This document shows positions 1-9,140 of a stretch of 64,000 bases of DNA, piece after piece; the first letter of the stretch is position 1; every line of letters begins with the position of its first letter. Origin of the DNA: Deinococcus metalli (GTDB taxonomy: Bacteria > Deinococcota > Deinococci > Deinococcales > Deinococcaceae); assembly GCF_014201805.1 (NCBI RefSeq), contig NZ_JACHFK010000015.1, positions 43,799 through 107,798 on the forward strand, given 5' to 3'. The notes under the pieces are model-generated. The model did no database searches, had not been told where the DNA came from, and was given only the letters and a program-made list of their open reading frames with translations. Made by a program: the position numbers and the translations under genes.

Positions 1-229
1 GCCGCGACGGCGGACGAATGCGCACGCCCACTTCGAACATGCCGTCATTGAGCAGCGAACTGGCCGGGCCGGTCTTGTCGTGGGGATCCAGCGAGTCGGG
101 TACGATCTCCCAGTAGGGTTGCGTGTCGTTGATTGCGGACACCGTGCCCCCTGTGCGGGGGTCACGGCTCGTCTGGGGCTTCCGGGGTTGCCTGCTGGGC
201 TGGTCAGATTTGTCCTTTCGACGGAACAC
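1..229 (-). CDS. VirB4-like T4SS ATPase, N-terminal fragment (runs off left edge)
   Basis: A reading frame opens with GTG at 229 on the minus strand, two codons after the stop of the VirB3-like gene, and stays open to the window edge (about 76 residues). The visible part is a basic, proline-rich leader followed by 'QPYWEIVPDSLDP', with no catalytic motif because the ATPase domains lie outside. The VirB4 assignment is inferred from gene order (virB2-virB3-virB4 is the usual T4SS order) and tight coupling, not from motifs. If correct, it is the inner-membrane ATPase that energises pilus assembly and DNA transfer. Confidence 0.5.
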   Translation of the reverse strand, partial: MFRRKDKSDQPSRQPRKPQTSRDPRTGGTVSAINDTQPYWEIVPDSLDPHDKTGPASSLLNDGMFEVGVRIRPPSR

Positions 230-232
230 CGC

Positions 233-562
233 TCACCTCTTTCGTTGCCGGGCATCGGTCAGCACCGGCTTGTAGTTGCGTTCCGGCCCTACGTGGTAGT
301 AGTCGGTTCGGTTCAGGTAGCTGTATATGTGGGTAAACAATTTGGGGTAGTTGCTCAGGGTTCGCCTGGAGAACAGCACCACCAGCAGCGTGACGCTGCC
401 CGCCACCACCCCGTACACCATGGGGGCCGCGCCATTGGCGTTCGACAGCCCGGAGCCGAAAATACCAGCGCCCAGGACGGCCATGAACTCCCACAGGGTG
501 AAGGTTCCGAAGAACCCACTCTTGGTGATGGTGCTGTACCCCTTAAAGCGGCGTTCGCTCAC
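233..562 (-). CDS. VirB3-like T4SS inner-membrane protein
   Basis: A protein of 109 residues starting at a GTG (562) preceded by GGGAGAG. A hydrophobic hairpin spans roughly residues 20-65 ('FGTFTLWEFMAVLGAGIFG' then 'MVYGVVAGSVTLLVVLFS'), followed by a basic cytosolic tail. Size, two membrane segments and position between a VirB2-like pilin gene and the presumed virB4 fit VirB3/TrbD, which anchors the VirB4 ATPase. It lies 18 nt downstream of the pilin-like gene and is almost contiguous with the next one, so the three are probably one operon. No diagnostic motif exists for this family, so the call is contextual. Confidence 0.55.
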   Translation of the reverse strand: MSERRFKGYSTITKSGFFGTFTLWEFMAVLGAGIFGSGLSNANGAAPMVYGVVAGSVTLLVVLFSRRTLSNYPKLFTHIYSYLNRTDYYHVGPERNYKPVLTDARQRKR

Positions 563-580
563 GATCTCTCCCGGGCTGCC

Positions 581-1024
581 TCAGCAGGTGGTGACGACTT
601 TGACCAGCAGGCGGATCGCGCCGAGGCCGAGGATGGCGATGATGACGCCCACGATGCCGTCGTTGTCACGCTTGCCGACCGCGCGCCCGATGAAGAAGCC
701 GATGAGGCCGCCGACCAGAATCACCACGAGGAATTTGAGGGACGTGAACCACGTCAGCCAGCCGTTGGCACCGCACACCGCGCCCGCAATGATCTCATCG
801 GGCCTGTTGCTGCCGCTCCCGGTGAGGGTCTGCGCCACGGCGTGGTCTATCAAGCCGAACATCACCATGAACGCGGCCGTGAACAGGTACTGCGTCCGTG
901 CCCGCGCATCCTGCACGCCCATCACGCCGCGCATGACCAGACGGGCCGACACGTCCCCCAGGCTCCGCACCTGCATGCCCACCACCAGCCGGGAAAAGTT
1001 CGCCTTCTTGCTCTGCATCATCAT
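581..1024 (-). CDS. VirB2/TrbC-like pilin subunit
   Basis: A protein of 147 residues with a basic N-terminus, a first hydrophobic stretch around residues 47-65 ('YLFTAAFMVMFGLIDHAVAQ', a possible leader-peptidase site after AVAQ), and two further membrane helices near 95-113 and 123-142 separated by a short charged loop. This leader plus two-helix layout is that of VirB2/TrbC conjugative pilins, though the N-terminal extension is longer than usual. Three consecutive ATG codons are possible starts; 1024 is chosen because GGGAGG lies just upstream. It is the first gene of a minus-strand operon divergent from the VirB10-like gene. Confidence 0.55.
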   Translation of the reverse strand: MMMQSKKANFSRLVVGMQVRSLGDVSARLVMRGVMGVQDARARTQYLFTAAFMVMFGLIDHAVAQTLTGSGSNRPDEIIAGAVCGANGWLTWFTSLKFLVVILVGGLIGFFIGRAVGKRDNDGIVGVIIAILGLGAIRLLVKVVTTC

Positions 1025-1098
1025 ATGTGACCTCCCTGGTTTGGAACGTCTAAAACGCTCTTATCAAATACTAGTATGTAAACATTTCCCAAACAAGC

Positions 1099-1104
1099 TA
1101 GTAT
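1099..1104 (+). promoter_or_regulatory. Candidate -10 box for the virB10-like gene
   Basis: TAGTAT lies 7 nt before the ATG at 1112 and no Shine-Dalgarno sequence is present, suggesting a leaderless transcript. The 87-nt AT-rich gap between the divergent genes must also hold the promoter of the pilin operon, but no clear -35/-10 pair is visible on that strand. Confidence 0.45.
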
Positions 1105-1111
1105 AGGGGTT

Positions 1112-3022
1112 ATGAATAGGGCACTGTTTGAGAAGACGCGGCGGGAGGTTCAAGACGAGCTCAGGGCCCTGGGCGAGACGGTGGTAATTCCCGATCCAGA
1201 CGACGGCGACTACCTCAGTACCTTCATGGCCATCCAGCGCAAGCACCCGCGCCTGGCCGCGAAGCTTGTAGAGGCGGAGCAGGCAGACCCTGCAGATTTG
1301 CTGCCGCCGCCCTCACCCCGCGCACCGCATCAGACGTGGCGCCACCGCATGAACCACATCACCGAGCGGCTGTTGATGCGGCGGGGGCTCGACGGGCACT
1401 TGGTGTGGGATCGCAACCGCGTGCTGCGCTCCGGCCTGATGGCGGCCGGAGTGCTCATGGGTGGCGTCCTGATCTACAGCGTGGCCGCACCCAAGCCCAA
1501 GACTGTCGTTGCGGCCAGCACCACGACCACCACAGAGCAGAACAGCGGCGGCCCTGAAGACAGCACCCCAGACGGTAAGGCAGACAGCACCGACACCAGC
1601 GGCGCTTTCCCAGACGGTGCACCGAACCCCAACAAGGCCTCGGATCCGGCCACCCAGGCAAAGCTCGACAACCTGGACGCGGAAGAGGCCACGGGAACCT
1701 TCACACCTGAGGAAACGCCCATTGATGAACCCCCTCAGCCCGTGACGGCCAGCACCAGCGCCGCCACACCGCCGCCGCCAGCCGTCTTTCGCGAGGTGGA
1801 CGTACCGCAGGAACCAGCACCCGTCACCGCCCTTCCAGATGCCGCGCCGGTTCCGGTGGCCATTTCCAGCCCATCTGCCAGCGCTCCCTTTGGCGGCGAG
1901 GACTCTGCCCCCCCCGTACAGCCGTTCGCCGTGGCGGATACCCCTGAACCGGCCCCGGCTCCCGCCAAGCCCGTTGCCCTTCAAACTGTGGATCCGCCGC
2001 CCATGACCTCCTCCAGTCTCTTCGGCGGCGAGGCCAGTGCCCCAGCCCAGGGCAGGCCCTCGCCCGCCACCATGGCCGCGGCGGCACCTGAGGTCACGCC
2101 CCCAGAACGCGGGCAGGCCCTGATCTATCAAAAGCCCACTGAGGCGAAGACCACGGAGCAGCAGGCGCCCCCGCCCCAGTCGGCCCTGCTATATCAGGCG
2201 TCCGCAAAAGAAGGTGGTACCAGCAGTGGGGGAGCCAGCAGCGCGCCGCGCTCGGCGATGGTCTACCAGACCTCCGCGCAGGGCTCCAGCGCGGCAGGCA
2301 CGGGCAGCAGTCTGACCGACCAGCAGGAACAAGGCGGCGTGACCACCGCCAGTGCCCGGGGCGGCGCGATCATGTACCAGCGCAGCGCCACGCCCCGGGC
2401 GCCCGCCGGTGCTCCAGCCAATACCACGGGTGGGGCGGAGTTCGGCAACGTGCCCGCCACACCGGATCCGGACGCACCGAAGTTCAGTCCCACCTCACAG
2501 ATTCCCGCCAAGACCCTGACCGCCATTCGCACGGCCGCAGGCGTGGCCGTGCCGGTCGTGGTGGTTTCCAGCGAGGGCAACTGGATCGGCACCGCGTCCT
2601 ATAACCCGGCCCTCGGGCGCGTGGACATGACCTTTGGCAGCTTCGTGCACATGAAGTCTGGCAAGACCTACCCGGTGCAGGCCCTCGGGTATCAGGCGGC
2701 GGGGGGCAACCTGTCGCAAGGAGTGGCGGCCAGCGTCCGCCCGATTGCGCCCACCCTCGGCCTCGATCTGGCCCGCGCGGGACTGAACAGCCTGAACGTG
2801 TACACCCAGGCGCTCTCCGCTGCCGGCACGACGACCACCAACGGCACCGTCACGACGGTCAACCGGCAGGCCCCGGCCTTCGTCCAGGTGCTCCAGGGCG
2901 AGTTGGGCAAGTTGGCGCAGCTCCCTGAAGGCAATGAGACCATCACGGTCGTGGCCGACGTCGCCACGAATACCGATGTGATCATCCTGTTCGGCGTGGA
3001 GCCGGCTGCAGGCGCCACCTGA
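1112..3022 (+). CDS. VirB10/TrbI-like T4SS core protein
   Basis: A protein of 636 residues with the VirB10 layout. A cytosolic N-terminal region (about 1-105) is followed by a single membrane helix near 107-126 ('LRSGLMAAGVLMGGVLIYSV'). A long Pro/Ala/Thr/Ser-rich periplasmic stretch (about 130-460) contains recurring 'ALIYQ', 'ALLYQ' and 'AMVYQ' motifs. The C-terminal part (about 465-636) contains 'IPAKTLTAIRTAAGVAVPV', typical of the TrbI/VirB10 barrel-forming domain. These proteins span both membranes and link the ATPases to the outer-membrane pore. It is transcribed away from the pilin operon; the arsenic transposon starts 118 nt after its stop and does not interrupt it. Confidence 0.8.
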   Translation: MNRALFEKTRREVQDELRALGETVVIPDPDDGDYLSTFMAIQRKHPRLAAKLVEAEQADPADLLPPPSPRAPHQTWRHRMNHITERLLMRRGLDGHLVWDRNRVLRSGLMAAGVLMGGVLIYSVAAPKPKTVVAASTTTTTEQNSGGPEDSTPDGKADSTDTSGAFPDGAPNPNKASDPATQAKLDNLDAEEATGTFTPEETPIDEPPQPVTASTSAATPPPPAVFREVDVPQEPAPVTALPDAAPVPVAISSPSASAPFGGEDSAPPVQPFAVADTPEPAPAPAKPVALQTVDPPPMTSSSLFGGEASAPAQGRPSPATMAAAAPEVTPPERGQALIYQKPTEAKTTEQQAPPPQSALLYQASAKEGGTSSGGASSAPRSAMVYQTSAQGSSAAGTGSSLTDQQEQGGVTTASARGGAIMYQRSATPRAPAGAPANTTGGAEFGNVPATPDPDAPKFSPTSQIPAKTLTAIRTAAGVAVPVVVVSSEGNWIGTASYNPALGRVDMTFGSFVHMKSGKTYPVQALGYQAAGGNLSQGVAASVRPIAPTLGLDLARAGLNSLNVYTQALSAAGTTTTNGTVTTVNRQAPAFVQVLQGELGKLAQLPEGNETITVVADVATNTDVIILFGVEPAAGAT

Positions 3023-3139
3023 AGGCAGCGAAAATGGGACTACACCTGGCGAAGGTCATACTCCTGGCCAACTCGGGCACCAGTACCTCACGATCCACAA
3101 CGCTGGGATATACCCGCCTCCGTTTATCTAAACGGTTAT

Positions 3140-3173
3140 GGGGTCACGCCAGAGCCGGAACAGGAATGCTCGC
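3140..3173 (+). repeat. Left terminal inverted repeat of the arsenic transposon
   Basis: Begins GGGGTCACGCCAGAGCCGGA and resembles the ends of the second Tn3 element at 31541 and 46258 (shared GGGGT and GGAACAG-AAT core). Preceded directly by GTTAT. Confidence 0.8.
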
Positions 3174-3178
3174 TCAGA

Positions 3179-3845
3179 CTACTGCTCCAGGGACGCCTGG
3201 AGGGGATCTGGAGTGCGGAGCGGTCGCAGGTGACCACCTGCGACGGCCTCTGGGAGGGAGAAATCGTAGCGGCCGAGCAAGTTCACGTGCTCGTGGAGCA
3301 GCGGGGACAGGCGGGCGATGTCGGCCGGCGCGACCGGCCCCTGGGTCTGCGTCAGGTGGGTCAGGGCGTGCTGCAGGTAGCGCGTGTTCCATAGCACGAG
3401 GGCGTTCATGACCAGGCCCAGGGCCCCGAGCTGATCCTCCACTCCCTCCCGGTAGCGCTGGCGCAGTTCGCCCTTGCGGCCGTGAAAGACCGCCCGGGCC
3501 ACCGCGTGGCGGCCCTCCCCACGGTTCAGCTGCACCAGGATGCGCCGGCGGTACCCGTCGTCCCGGACGGAGTTCAGCAGGTACAGCGTTTTCTCGATCC
3601 GGCCGATCTTCGCCACGGCCCGCCCGAGACCGGACAGGCTCCCACCGCGCTACACGGTGCGCATCACGGCCATCGCCTTGACCTGACCGAGTTTCAGCGA
3701 CCCCGCCAGCCGCAGCATGTCCTCCCAGTGCTCCGCGATGAGCCGCTCGTTGATGACGTGCCGGCTCAGGTCATTCAGCACGCCGTAATCGGCGTTCCGA
3801 TTCAGGCGCCAGAAGCGCTGGTCGCCCAGACCCTCGCTTCCCGAT
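3179..3845 (-). pseudogene. Tn3-family transposase, C-terminal remnant with internal stop
   Basis: The minus strand encodes about the last 220 residues of a TnpA, closely parallel to the intact copy at 43189-46212: 'DQRFWRLNRNADYGVLND', 'MLRLAGSLKLGQVKAMAVM', 'RRILVQLNRGEGRHAVARA' and 'HLRPLRTPDP' all have clear counterparts there. A TAG near 3650 replaces the Gln codon of the intact copy (Q-RGGSLSGLG), and everything upstream of about 3845 is missing, so this is a non-functional relic. Its 3' end abuts the left inverted repeat, the normal position of tnpA in Tn3 elements. Confidence 0.9.
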
Positions 3846-3932
3846 CAGGAACTGGCCACTGTGCGCCAGTGGAGTCCCGACGGCCCGCAGCTGATCCCAT
3901 CCTTTGAGACCTCAACCCATCAAACGTGGTAT

Positions 3933-3950
3933 ATGTGTATCACTACACAT
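3933..3950. promoter_or_regulatory. Dyad upstream of the arsenite oxidase operon
   Basis: ATGTGTA-TCAC-TACACAT is a perfect 7-bp inverted repeat about 110 nt upstream of aioB, within the only intergenic region that could hold the aio promoter. It has the size and AT-rich composition of an ArsR-family operator. Which regulator binds is unknown; the ArsR gene at 8819 is the nearest candidate. Confidence 0.5.
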
Positions 3951-4061
3951 TCAGCCTGTGCCGCCTGGACAGCGGCGTCACCTCCATGGAGGTTTTCCTG
4001 CGCACAGAACCGATCCCCCGTCCGGTATGTTCCTGATCGCCCCTTTCTCAAGGAGTCGAGC

Positions 4062-4556
4062 ATGAGTCAGATCACACGCAGACGGTTCGTCGGATCGGGC
4101 ATGACCATCGTGGCGCTGGCCAGCTTGCCCCGCGCCAGGGCGCAGGCCATGGCGCCCAGCCTGGGCTACCCGGCCACCAGGATCGGCAGCCTCGGCACGC
4201 TGAAAGAAGGCGTCGGCCAGTACTTCGCCTACCCCGACGACGCCGCGCAGGGCCTGCTGCTCAAACTCGGCAAGCCCGCCATCGGTGGCCTGGGGAAAGA
4301 GCGCGACATCGTGGCCTTCTCGGCGGCCTGCACACACATGGGCTGCGGGGTGGCCTACAAGGGGGAGCGGCTGCAGTGCCCGTGCCACTACTCGATGTTC
4401 GACCCGGCCAAAAACGGCCAGGTCTACCAGGGGCTCGCCAGCAGCTACCTGCCGCAGATCCCGCTGCGCATCGACGCGGCCGGGGACATCTACGCCGTGG
4501 CGGTCGAGGGCCTGATCTGGGGCCGCGCGCGCAACATCCTGTCCAAGGGAGCCTGA
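4062..4556 (+). CDS. aioB: Arsenite oxidase small subunit (Rieske protein)
   Basis: A protein of 164 residues with a twin-arginine signal ('TRRRFVGSG' then a hydrophobic core). The Rieske [2Fe-2S] ligands are visible as 'CTHMGC' (about 89-94) and 'CPCHYSMF' (about 107-114). AioB docks on AioA in the periplasm and passes electrons from arsenite oxidation to a cytochrome or copper protein. The start at 4062 is chosen for the AAGGAG 7-8 nt upstream and because the Tat signal begins there. The large-subunit gene follows after 1 nt, the standard aioB-aioA order. Folded export of both subunits on one Tat signal is known for this family. Confidence 0.93.
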   Translation: MSQITRRRFVGSGMTIVALASLPRARAQAMAPSLGYPATRIGSLGTLKEGVGQYFAYPDDAAQGLLLKLGKPAIGGLGKERDIVAFSAACTHMGCGVAYKGERLQCPCHYSMFDPAKNGQVYQGLASSYLPQIPLRIDAAGDIYAVAVEGLIWGRARNILSKGA

Positions 4557-4557
4557 C

Positions 4558-7116
4558 ATGGCCGTCTACAAGCGCTACGACCAATTGCCCCTGCCGCCCA
4601 AGGGTGCCGAGGTACACAACACCGTCTGCCAGTACTGCACGGTCGGCTGCGGCTACAAGGTGTACGTCTGGCCAGCTGGGAAAGACGGCGGCCTGGCCGC
4701 GAACCAGAACGCCTTCGGCCGAGACTTCACAGCGCCGCAACCACCGATCGCGGGGCAACCCTACACCGAGGCCATGCACTCGGTGATCACGCGCGGCGGG
4801 AAGCAGATGAACGTCGCGATCGTGCCCGCCAAGGATTCCCCGATCAACCGCAACGGCGACCACTCCAGCCGCGGCGGCTCCAACGCGCTGACGCTTTTCG
4901 ACGAGAGCCGCCCCACCCGCGACCGCCTGAAGTACCCCATGCTGCGCGTCGGGGACTCCTTCCAGGCGATTCCGTGGCAGGAAGCGCTGAACCTGATGGC
5001 CGGAATCATCAAGGGCGTGTACGACCAGCACGGCCCGGACGCGCTGACGGCCAAGGCCTACGACCACGGCGGCGGGGGTGGCGGTTTCGAGAACAACTGG
5101 GGCATCGGCAGCCTGTTCTTCACCGGTCTGAAGATGCAGTACGTCGCCATCCACAACCGCCCGGCGTACAACTCCGAGGTGTGGGGCAGCCGCGACCGGG
5201 GCGTGCACGAACTGAACTACACCGCCGAGGACGCCCGGCTGACCGACACGCTGATCCTGTGGGGCGCCAACCCCTACGAGACGGCCAGCGTGTTCTACAC
5301 CGAGCACATGCTCCCGAACTTCGAGGGCGGCACCGAGACCGAGAAGGACGAGGCCTTCCCCGGCGAGGCGAAGGTGCCCACCCGCCTGATCGTGGTCGAT
5401 CCACGGCGCACGTCCTCGCTCACCATCGCCGAGAGCATCGACAAGGATCGCGTGCTGCACCTGCGGCCGAACCTCGGCACGGACTACATCCTGGCCAACG
5501 CCATCGCGCGCGCCATCCACCAGCAGGGCTGGCACGACCAGGCGTTCATCGACGCCCGCACCGAGAAGGAGACCTGGGCCGACTACGCCGAGAAGAGTCT
5601 GCGGATCGGGATTCCCTACGCCACGGTCATGAAGGAGGCCGAGGCGATCACCGGCGTGAAGCGCGCCGACATGGAACAGGCCGCGCTGTGGATGGCCCGG
5701 CCCAAGAGTGGGGCCCGGCGGCGCAGCCTCCTGATCTACGAGAAGGGCATGATCTGGAACCTCAAGAACTACGACCAGATCGCGGCCGTCACTCAGCTGG
5801 CGGTGCTGGCCGGCAACATCGGCAAGCCTGGCACCGGCGTCGGACGCCAGGGTGGGCACCAGGAAGGCTATGTCCGGCCCGGCTACCCCGGCACGCGACC
5901 GCCGCCCAACGTGGACGAGTACCTCAAGGCCGGAAGCGGCAAGTTCTACTGGGTCATCGGCACCAACCCCTTCCTGACCACGCTCGATAACCAGGCGTAT
6001 CGCAAGCGCATCAACGCGCGCACGAAGGTGCTCACCGACGCCCTGAGTCTGGACGGCGTCATGGGCGAGCCCGGCACCACCCAGGGCCTGATCGACCGGG
6101 TGCTCGAGCAGGTCGGCAGCGGCGACGGCCTGTTCATGGTCGTGCAGGATCTGTACATGACCGAGACCGCGCAGGCCGCGCACCTGGTGCTGCCGGCGGC
6201 GGGCTGGGGCGAGGCGAACCTCACCTCCATCAACTGCAACAGCCGCCTGCTGCGCCTCTACGAGCAGTTCATGGATCCCCCCGGCGACGCCAAACCCGAC
6301 TGGCAGATCATGTCGCTCGTCGCGGGCCGGCTGGCTGACCTGTACAGGGCCGAGGGCAACACCGAGGCCGTGGCGCGCTTCAGCGGCATGACGTCATGGA
6401 AGAAGGACGAGGATCCCTTCCTGGAGGGCAGCAAGGCCTTCAAGGACAACGCCGTCAGCCCGGCCGACGAGGCCACCCTGGAAGCTGAGAACTACAAGGG
6501 CGTCACCTACGCCATGCTCAAACAGCTCGGGCAGAAGGGCGTCCAGACCCCGGTGCGCCAGGAAGGCGGCAAGGTCGTTGGTACCAAACGGCGCTACTCA
6601 CAGCGCTTCGCCACCGACTCCGGCAAGTTCAAGTGGTACGGCACCGACGCCTGGGCCGGCTACCCCGAGCAGATCGACAAGTACCTGCACGGCGACATGG
6701 CCAGGCAGTACCCGTTCTGGATGACCACCGGCCGCAACCAGACCATCTGGCAGACGGCCTACCACGACCGCCGCATTGCCGAGAAGATGCTGAATGTGCC
6801 GCTGCCGTACATCGAACTGCACCCGCAGGACGGCGCGAAGCTGGGTCTCGCGGCGGGCGACATCGCCGAGGTGTCCAACATGGAGGGCAACGGCACCTTC
6901 CTGGTGCACCTCACCGACGCGGTGCGGCCGGGCATGATCTTCGCGCTGCAGTACCACCCGCGCGGCACATCCAACAGCATGATCAGCAACTACACCGACC
7001 CCAAGACCACCATCCCCTGGTACAAGGGCACCCGGGTGAGCATCCGCAGGACCTCGGGGCGGCTGGCCTCGGTGGCGTCCGTGACCAGCGCCCTGGAGGG
7101 CAACGAATTCCGATGA
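4558..7116 (+). CDS. aioA: Arsenite oxidase large molybdopterin subunit
   Basis: A protein of 852 residues, the usual AioA length. The N-terminus has 'CQYCTVGC' (Cys24, Cys27, Cys31), the C-x2-C-x3-C pattern of the [3Fe-4S] site in arsenite oxidases. A conserved 'DHSSRGG' segment follows at about 101-107, where bacterial AioA has Ser as the fourth position. Molybdopterin-binding features include 'LWGANPYETASVF', 'VVDPRRTSSLTIAE' and the C-terminal 'TGRNQTIWQTAYHDR'. The enzyme oxidises As(III) to As(V) in the periplasm using a bis-MGD molybdenum centre. It has no export signal of its own and relies on AioB. It overlaps the next gene by ATGA. Confidence 0.93.
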   Translation: MAVYKRYDQLPLPPKGAEVHNTVCQYCTVGCGYKVYVWPAGKDGGLAANQNAFGRDFTAPQPPIAGQPYTEAMHSVITRGGKQMNVAIVPAKDSPINRNGDHSSRGGSNALTLFDESRPTRDRLKYPMLRVGDSFQAIPWQEALNLMAGIIKGVYDQHGPDALTAKAYDHGGGGGGFENNWGIGSLFFTGLKMQYVAIHNRPAYNSEVWGSRDRGVHELNYTAEDARLTDTLILWGANPYETASVFYTEHMLPNFEGGTETEKDEAFPGEAKVPTRLIVVDPRRTSSLTIAESIDKDRVLHLRPNLGTDYILANAIARAIHQQGWHDQAFIDARTEKETWADYAEKSLRIGIPYATVMKEAEAITGVKRADMEQAALWMARPKSGARRRSLLIYEKGMIWNLKNYDQIAAVTQLAVLAGNIGKPGTGVGRQGGHQEGYVRPGYPGTRPPPNVDEYLKAGSGKFYWVIGTNPFLTTLDNQAYRKRINARTKVLTDALSLDGVMGEPGTTQGLIDRVLEQVGSGDGLFMVVQDLYMTETAQAAHLVLPAAGWGEANLTSINCNSRLLRLYEQFMDPPGDAKPDWQIMSLVAGRLADLYRAEGNTEAVARFSGMTSWKKDEDPFLEGSKAFKDNAVSPADEATLEAENYKGVTYAMLKQLGQKGVQTPVRQEGGKVVGTKRRYSQRFATDSGKFKWYGTDAWAGYPEQIDKYLHGDMARQYPFWMTTGRNQTIWQTAYHDRRIAEKMLNVPLPYIELHPQDGAKLGLAAGDIAEVSNMEGNGTFLVHLTDAVRPGMIFALQYHPRGTSNSMISNYTDPKTTIPWYKGTRVSIRRTSGRLASVASVTSALEGNEFR

Positions 7117-7556
7117 ACAGATTTCTCGTCCTGACCGCCCTGGCCCTGGGCGCCTCTGCCTCTGCCGCCACCGGCGCAGCCGTCTACCAGGCCAACTGCG
7201 CCGGGTGCCATCAGGCGACCGGCAAGGGCGTCCCTGGGGCTTTCCCACCCCTCGCCGGCCACTTCACGAAGCTGCTGGCCGCCGGCGCCACAGGCCGCGC
7301 TTATGTCGGGCACGTGGCGCTCTACGGCCTGCAGGGTTCCATCAAGGTGAACGGCCAGACCTACGCCGGCGTGATGCCCGGCCAGAAGCAGCTCAGTGAC
7401 GCCGACCTGGCGGCCGTGCTGAACCATGTGGCCACCAGTTTCGGGAACAAGTGGCCGGCCGGGCAGAAACCGTTCACGGCGGCTGAACTCGCGAAGCTGC
7501 GGGCCAAGGCACTCACGCCGGCTGCCGTCCTGAAAACCCGCCCCCCTGTGAAGTGA
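7113..7556 (+). CDS. Periplasmic c-type cytochrome, probable AioAB electron acceptor
   Basis: A protein of 147 residues with a signal peptide ('FLVLTALALGASASA') and one haem site 'CAGCH' near residue 29; 'GVMPGQ' further on supplies a likely Met axial ligand. It starts inside the end of aioA (ATGA overlap), so it is translationally coupled. In other bacteria a cytochrome c encoded next to aioBA takes the electrons from arsenite, and that is the inferred role here. This organism's terminal oxidase is not in the window. Confidence 0.85.
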   Translation: MNRFLVLTALALGASASAATGAAVYQANCAGCHQATGKGVPGAFPPLAGHFTKLLAAGATGRAYVGHVALYGLQGSIKVNGQTYAGVMPGQKQLSDADLAAVLNHVATSFGNKWPAGQKPFTAAELAKLRAKALTPAAVLKTRPPVK

Positions 7557-7616
7557 TGGGGTCGTGAGCTGGCCGGTCGGGACGATGCCGACCGGCCAGC
7601 TCCCTGGAGGCCAACC

Positions 7617-8795
7617 ATGACTGCCCGTCCATCCACCCTGGTTCACGCCACGCTGCCAGAGGCCCTGGCCGCGCTCCAGCACCTGCTGCCCGCACGCCGG
7701 GCCGAGGAGGTGCCCCTCACCGGGGGCCTGGGGCGGGTGCTCGCCTCCCCCCTGAGCGCCCGGGCGGATCATCCCAGTGCCACAGAAAGCGCCATGGACG
7801 GCGTGGCCTGCCGCGCAGCCGACGCGGCGCAGGTACCGGTCACCCTGAAGCTGGTCGGCGAGTCCCGCGCCGGAGCGCCCTTCGTCGGCACGCTGGGGCC
7901 GGGCGAAGCCGTGCGCATCTCGACGGGTGCGGTCATGCCGGCCGGGGCCGACGCGGTCTGCCGGCGTGAAGACCTGCGGCTGGATGGGGAGATCGTCACC
8001 CTGCTTGCCCCGGCGCGCCCGTCCGACGTGCGGGCACAGGGCAGCGACTTCCAGGCCGGTGACCCCGTGCTGGAGGCCGGCACGCGGCTGACCCCCGCCC
8101 GCCTGGCGCTGGCCGCCGCGATGGGCCACGCGGCGCTGCCGGTGGTGGCGGCGCTGCGGGTCGGCGTGCTCAGCGGCGGGGACGAACTGGTCGAGCCCGG
8201 CGGGTTCCTGCGGGCGGGGCAGACCTACAACGCCAATCCCTACGGCCTGTGGGCGGCGCTGCGCGAGGACGGTCATGATCCGGTGCTGCTGCCCGCTGCC
8301 GCCGACACTCCCGGCGCGCTGGAGGCCCGCCTGAACGCGGCCGGCGACCTCGACCTGCTGATCTCCAGCGGTGGGGTGGGGGCCGGGGGCCACGACCAGG
8401 TGCGCCGGCTGCTGGAGCGAGGCAACGTGCTGTTCAGCGGCCTGGGCATCCGGCCCGGGGCGCCCACCATGGCGGGCCGCTGGCAGGGCCGGCCGATCAT
8501 CGCGCTGCCGGGCAACCCGGTGGCCGCCCTGGTCGTCTACGAGGTGCTGGTACGGCCGCTGCTCACGGGGAAGGAACCGCGTACCATCTCACTCCAGGCG
8601 GGCACGCCGTTCCGGGACGCGCCGGGCCGCACGGCGTACTGGCGCGCGCTGGTGCGCGGGAACGCGGCCTTCGACCAGAAGGAGCAGGGCTCGGGGATGC
8701 TGCGCTCGCTGGCGCAGTCAGACGCGCTGGTCGTCATCCCGGCGGGGGGCGGGGTGGCGGCGGGGGGCCAGGTCGAGGTGATCATGCTGAGCTGA
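7617..8795 (+). CDS. moeA: MoeA-like molybdopterin molybdenumtransferase
   Basis: A protein of 392 residues matching MoeA in length and motifs: 'MDGVACRAAD' (about 60), 'ISTGAVMPAGADAV' (about 102-115), 'VLSGGDELVEPG' (about 183), 'LISSGGVGAGGHDQV' (about 250) and 'ALPGNPVAALVVYE' (about 300). MoeA inserts molybdate into adenylylated molybdopterin. It follows the cytochrome gene by 60 nt on the same strand, so it was probably recruited to supply cofactor for AioA; moeA is a recurrent neighbour of aio genes. A chromosomal MoeA presumably also exists. Confidence 0.9.
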   Translation: MTARPSTLVHATLPEALAALQHLLPARRAEEVPLTGGLGRVLASPLSARADHPSATESAMDGVACRAADAAQVPVTLKLVGESRAGAPFVGTLGPGEAVRISTGAVMPAGADAVCRREDLRLDGEIVTLLAPARPSDVRAQGSDFQAGDPVLEAGTRLTPARLALAAAMGHAALPVVAALRVGVLSGGDELVEPGGFLRAGQTYNANPYGLWAALREDGHDPVLLPAAADTPGALEARLNAAGDLDLLISSGGVGAGGHDQVRRLLERGNVLFSGLGIRPGAPTMAGRWQGRPIIALPGNPVAALVVYEVLVRPLLTGKEPRTISLQAGTPFRDAPGRTAYWRALVRGNAAFDQKEQGSGMLRSLAQSDALVVIPAGGGVAAGGQVEVIMLS

Positions 8796-8818
8796 CCGGC
8801 CTCGTCTACACTCAGCGC

Positions 8819-9139
8819 ATGACCCTGGTGGCCTCCGACGTCCTGGAACAGCTCAAGGCCCTCTCCAACGAGATCCGCTATGACCTCGTGCGCTTCCTCG
8901 GGGCGGGCGAACGCTGCGTGTGCGACCTCGAAGGCCTGACCGGCCTGCCACAGTCCAAGGTGTCCTACCATCTGGGGGTGCTGCGCGACGCGGGTCTGGT
9001 GACCGCGGAGCAGCGCGGCAAGAACATCTACTACGCGCTGTGTGAGGCGCGGCTCTTTCAGCTGGGCGGGCAGATGCTCACCGAGGTCTTTCACGATCCG
9101 GTGCGCCACGCCCATGAGGATGCCTCGCTCTGCGACTGA
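8819..9139 (+). CDS. arsR: ArsR-family arsenite-responsive repressor
   Basis: A protein of 106 residues with a winged helix. The recognition region 'LTGLPQSKVSYHLGVLRDAG' follows 'ERCVCDLEG', the ELCVCDL-type cysteine pair used by classic ArsR proteins to bind As(III). A further Cys ends the protein ('SLCD'). TACACT at 8807-8812, 6 nt before the ATG, suggests a separate leaderless transcript even though it follows moeA. It is convergent with the MFS gene (1-nt gap) and may bind the dyad at 3933. Confidence 0.88.
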   Translation: MTLVASDVLEQLKALSNEIRYDLVRFLGAGERCVCDLEGLTGLPQSKVSYHLGVLRDAGLVTAEQRGKNIYYALCEARLFQLGGQMLTEVFHDPVRHAHEDASLCD

Positions 9140-9140
9140 T

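Noticed and set aside
4261..6183. Long open frame of 640 codons antisense to aioA
   Set aside because: A shadow of high-GC coding sequence; composition is His/Val/Gly-rich without motifs, while aioA is fully supported.
6990..8393. Long minus-strand frame of 467 codons
   Set aside because: Antisense to the cytochrome and moeA genes; no family features.
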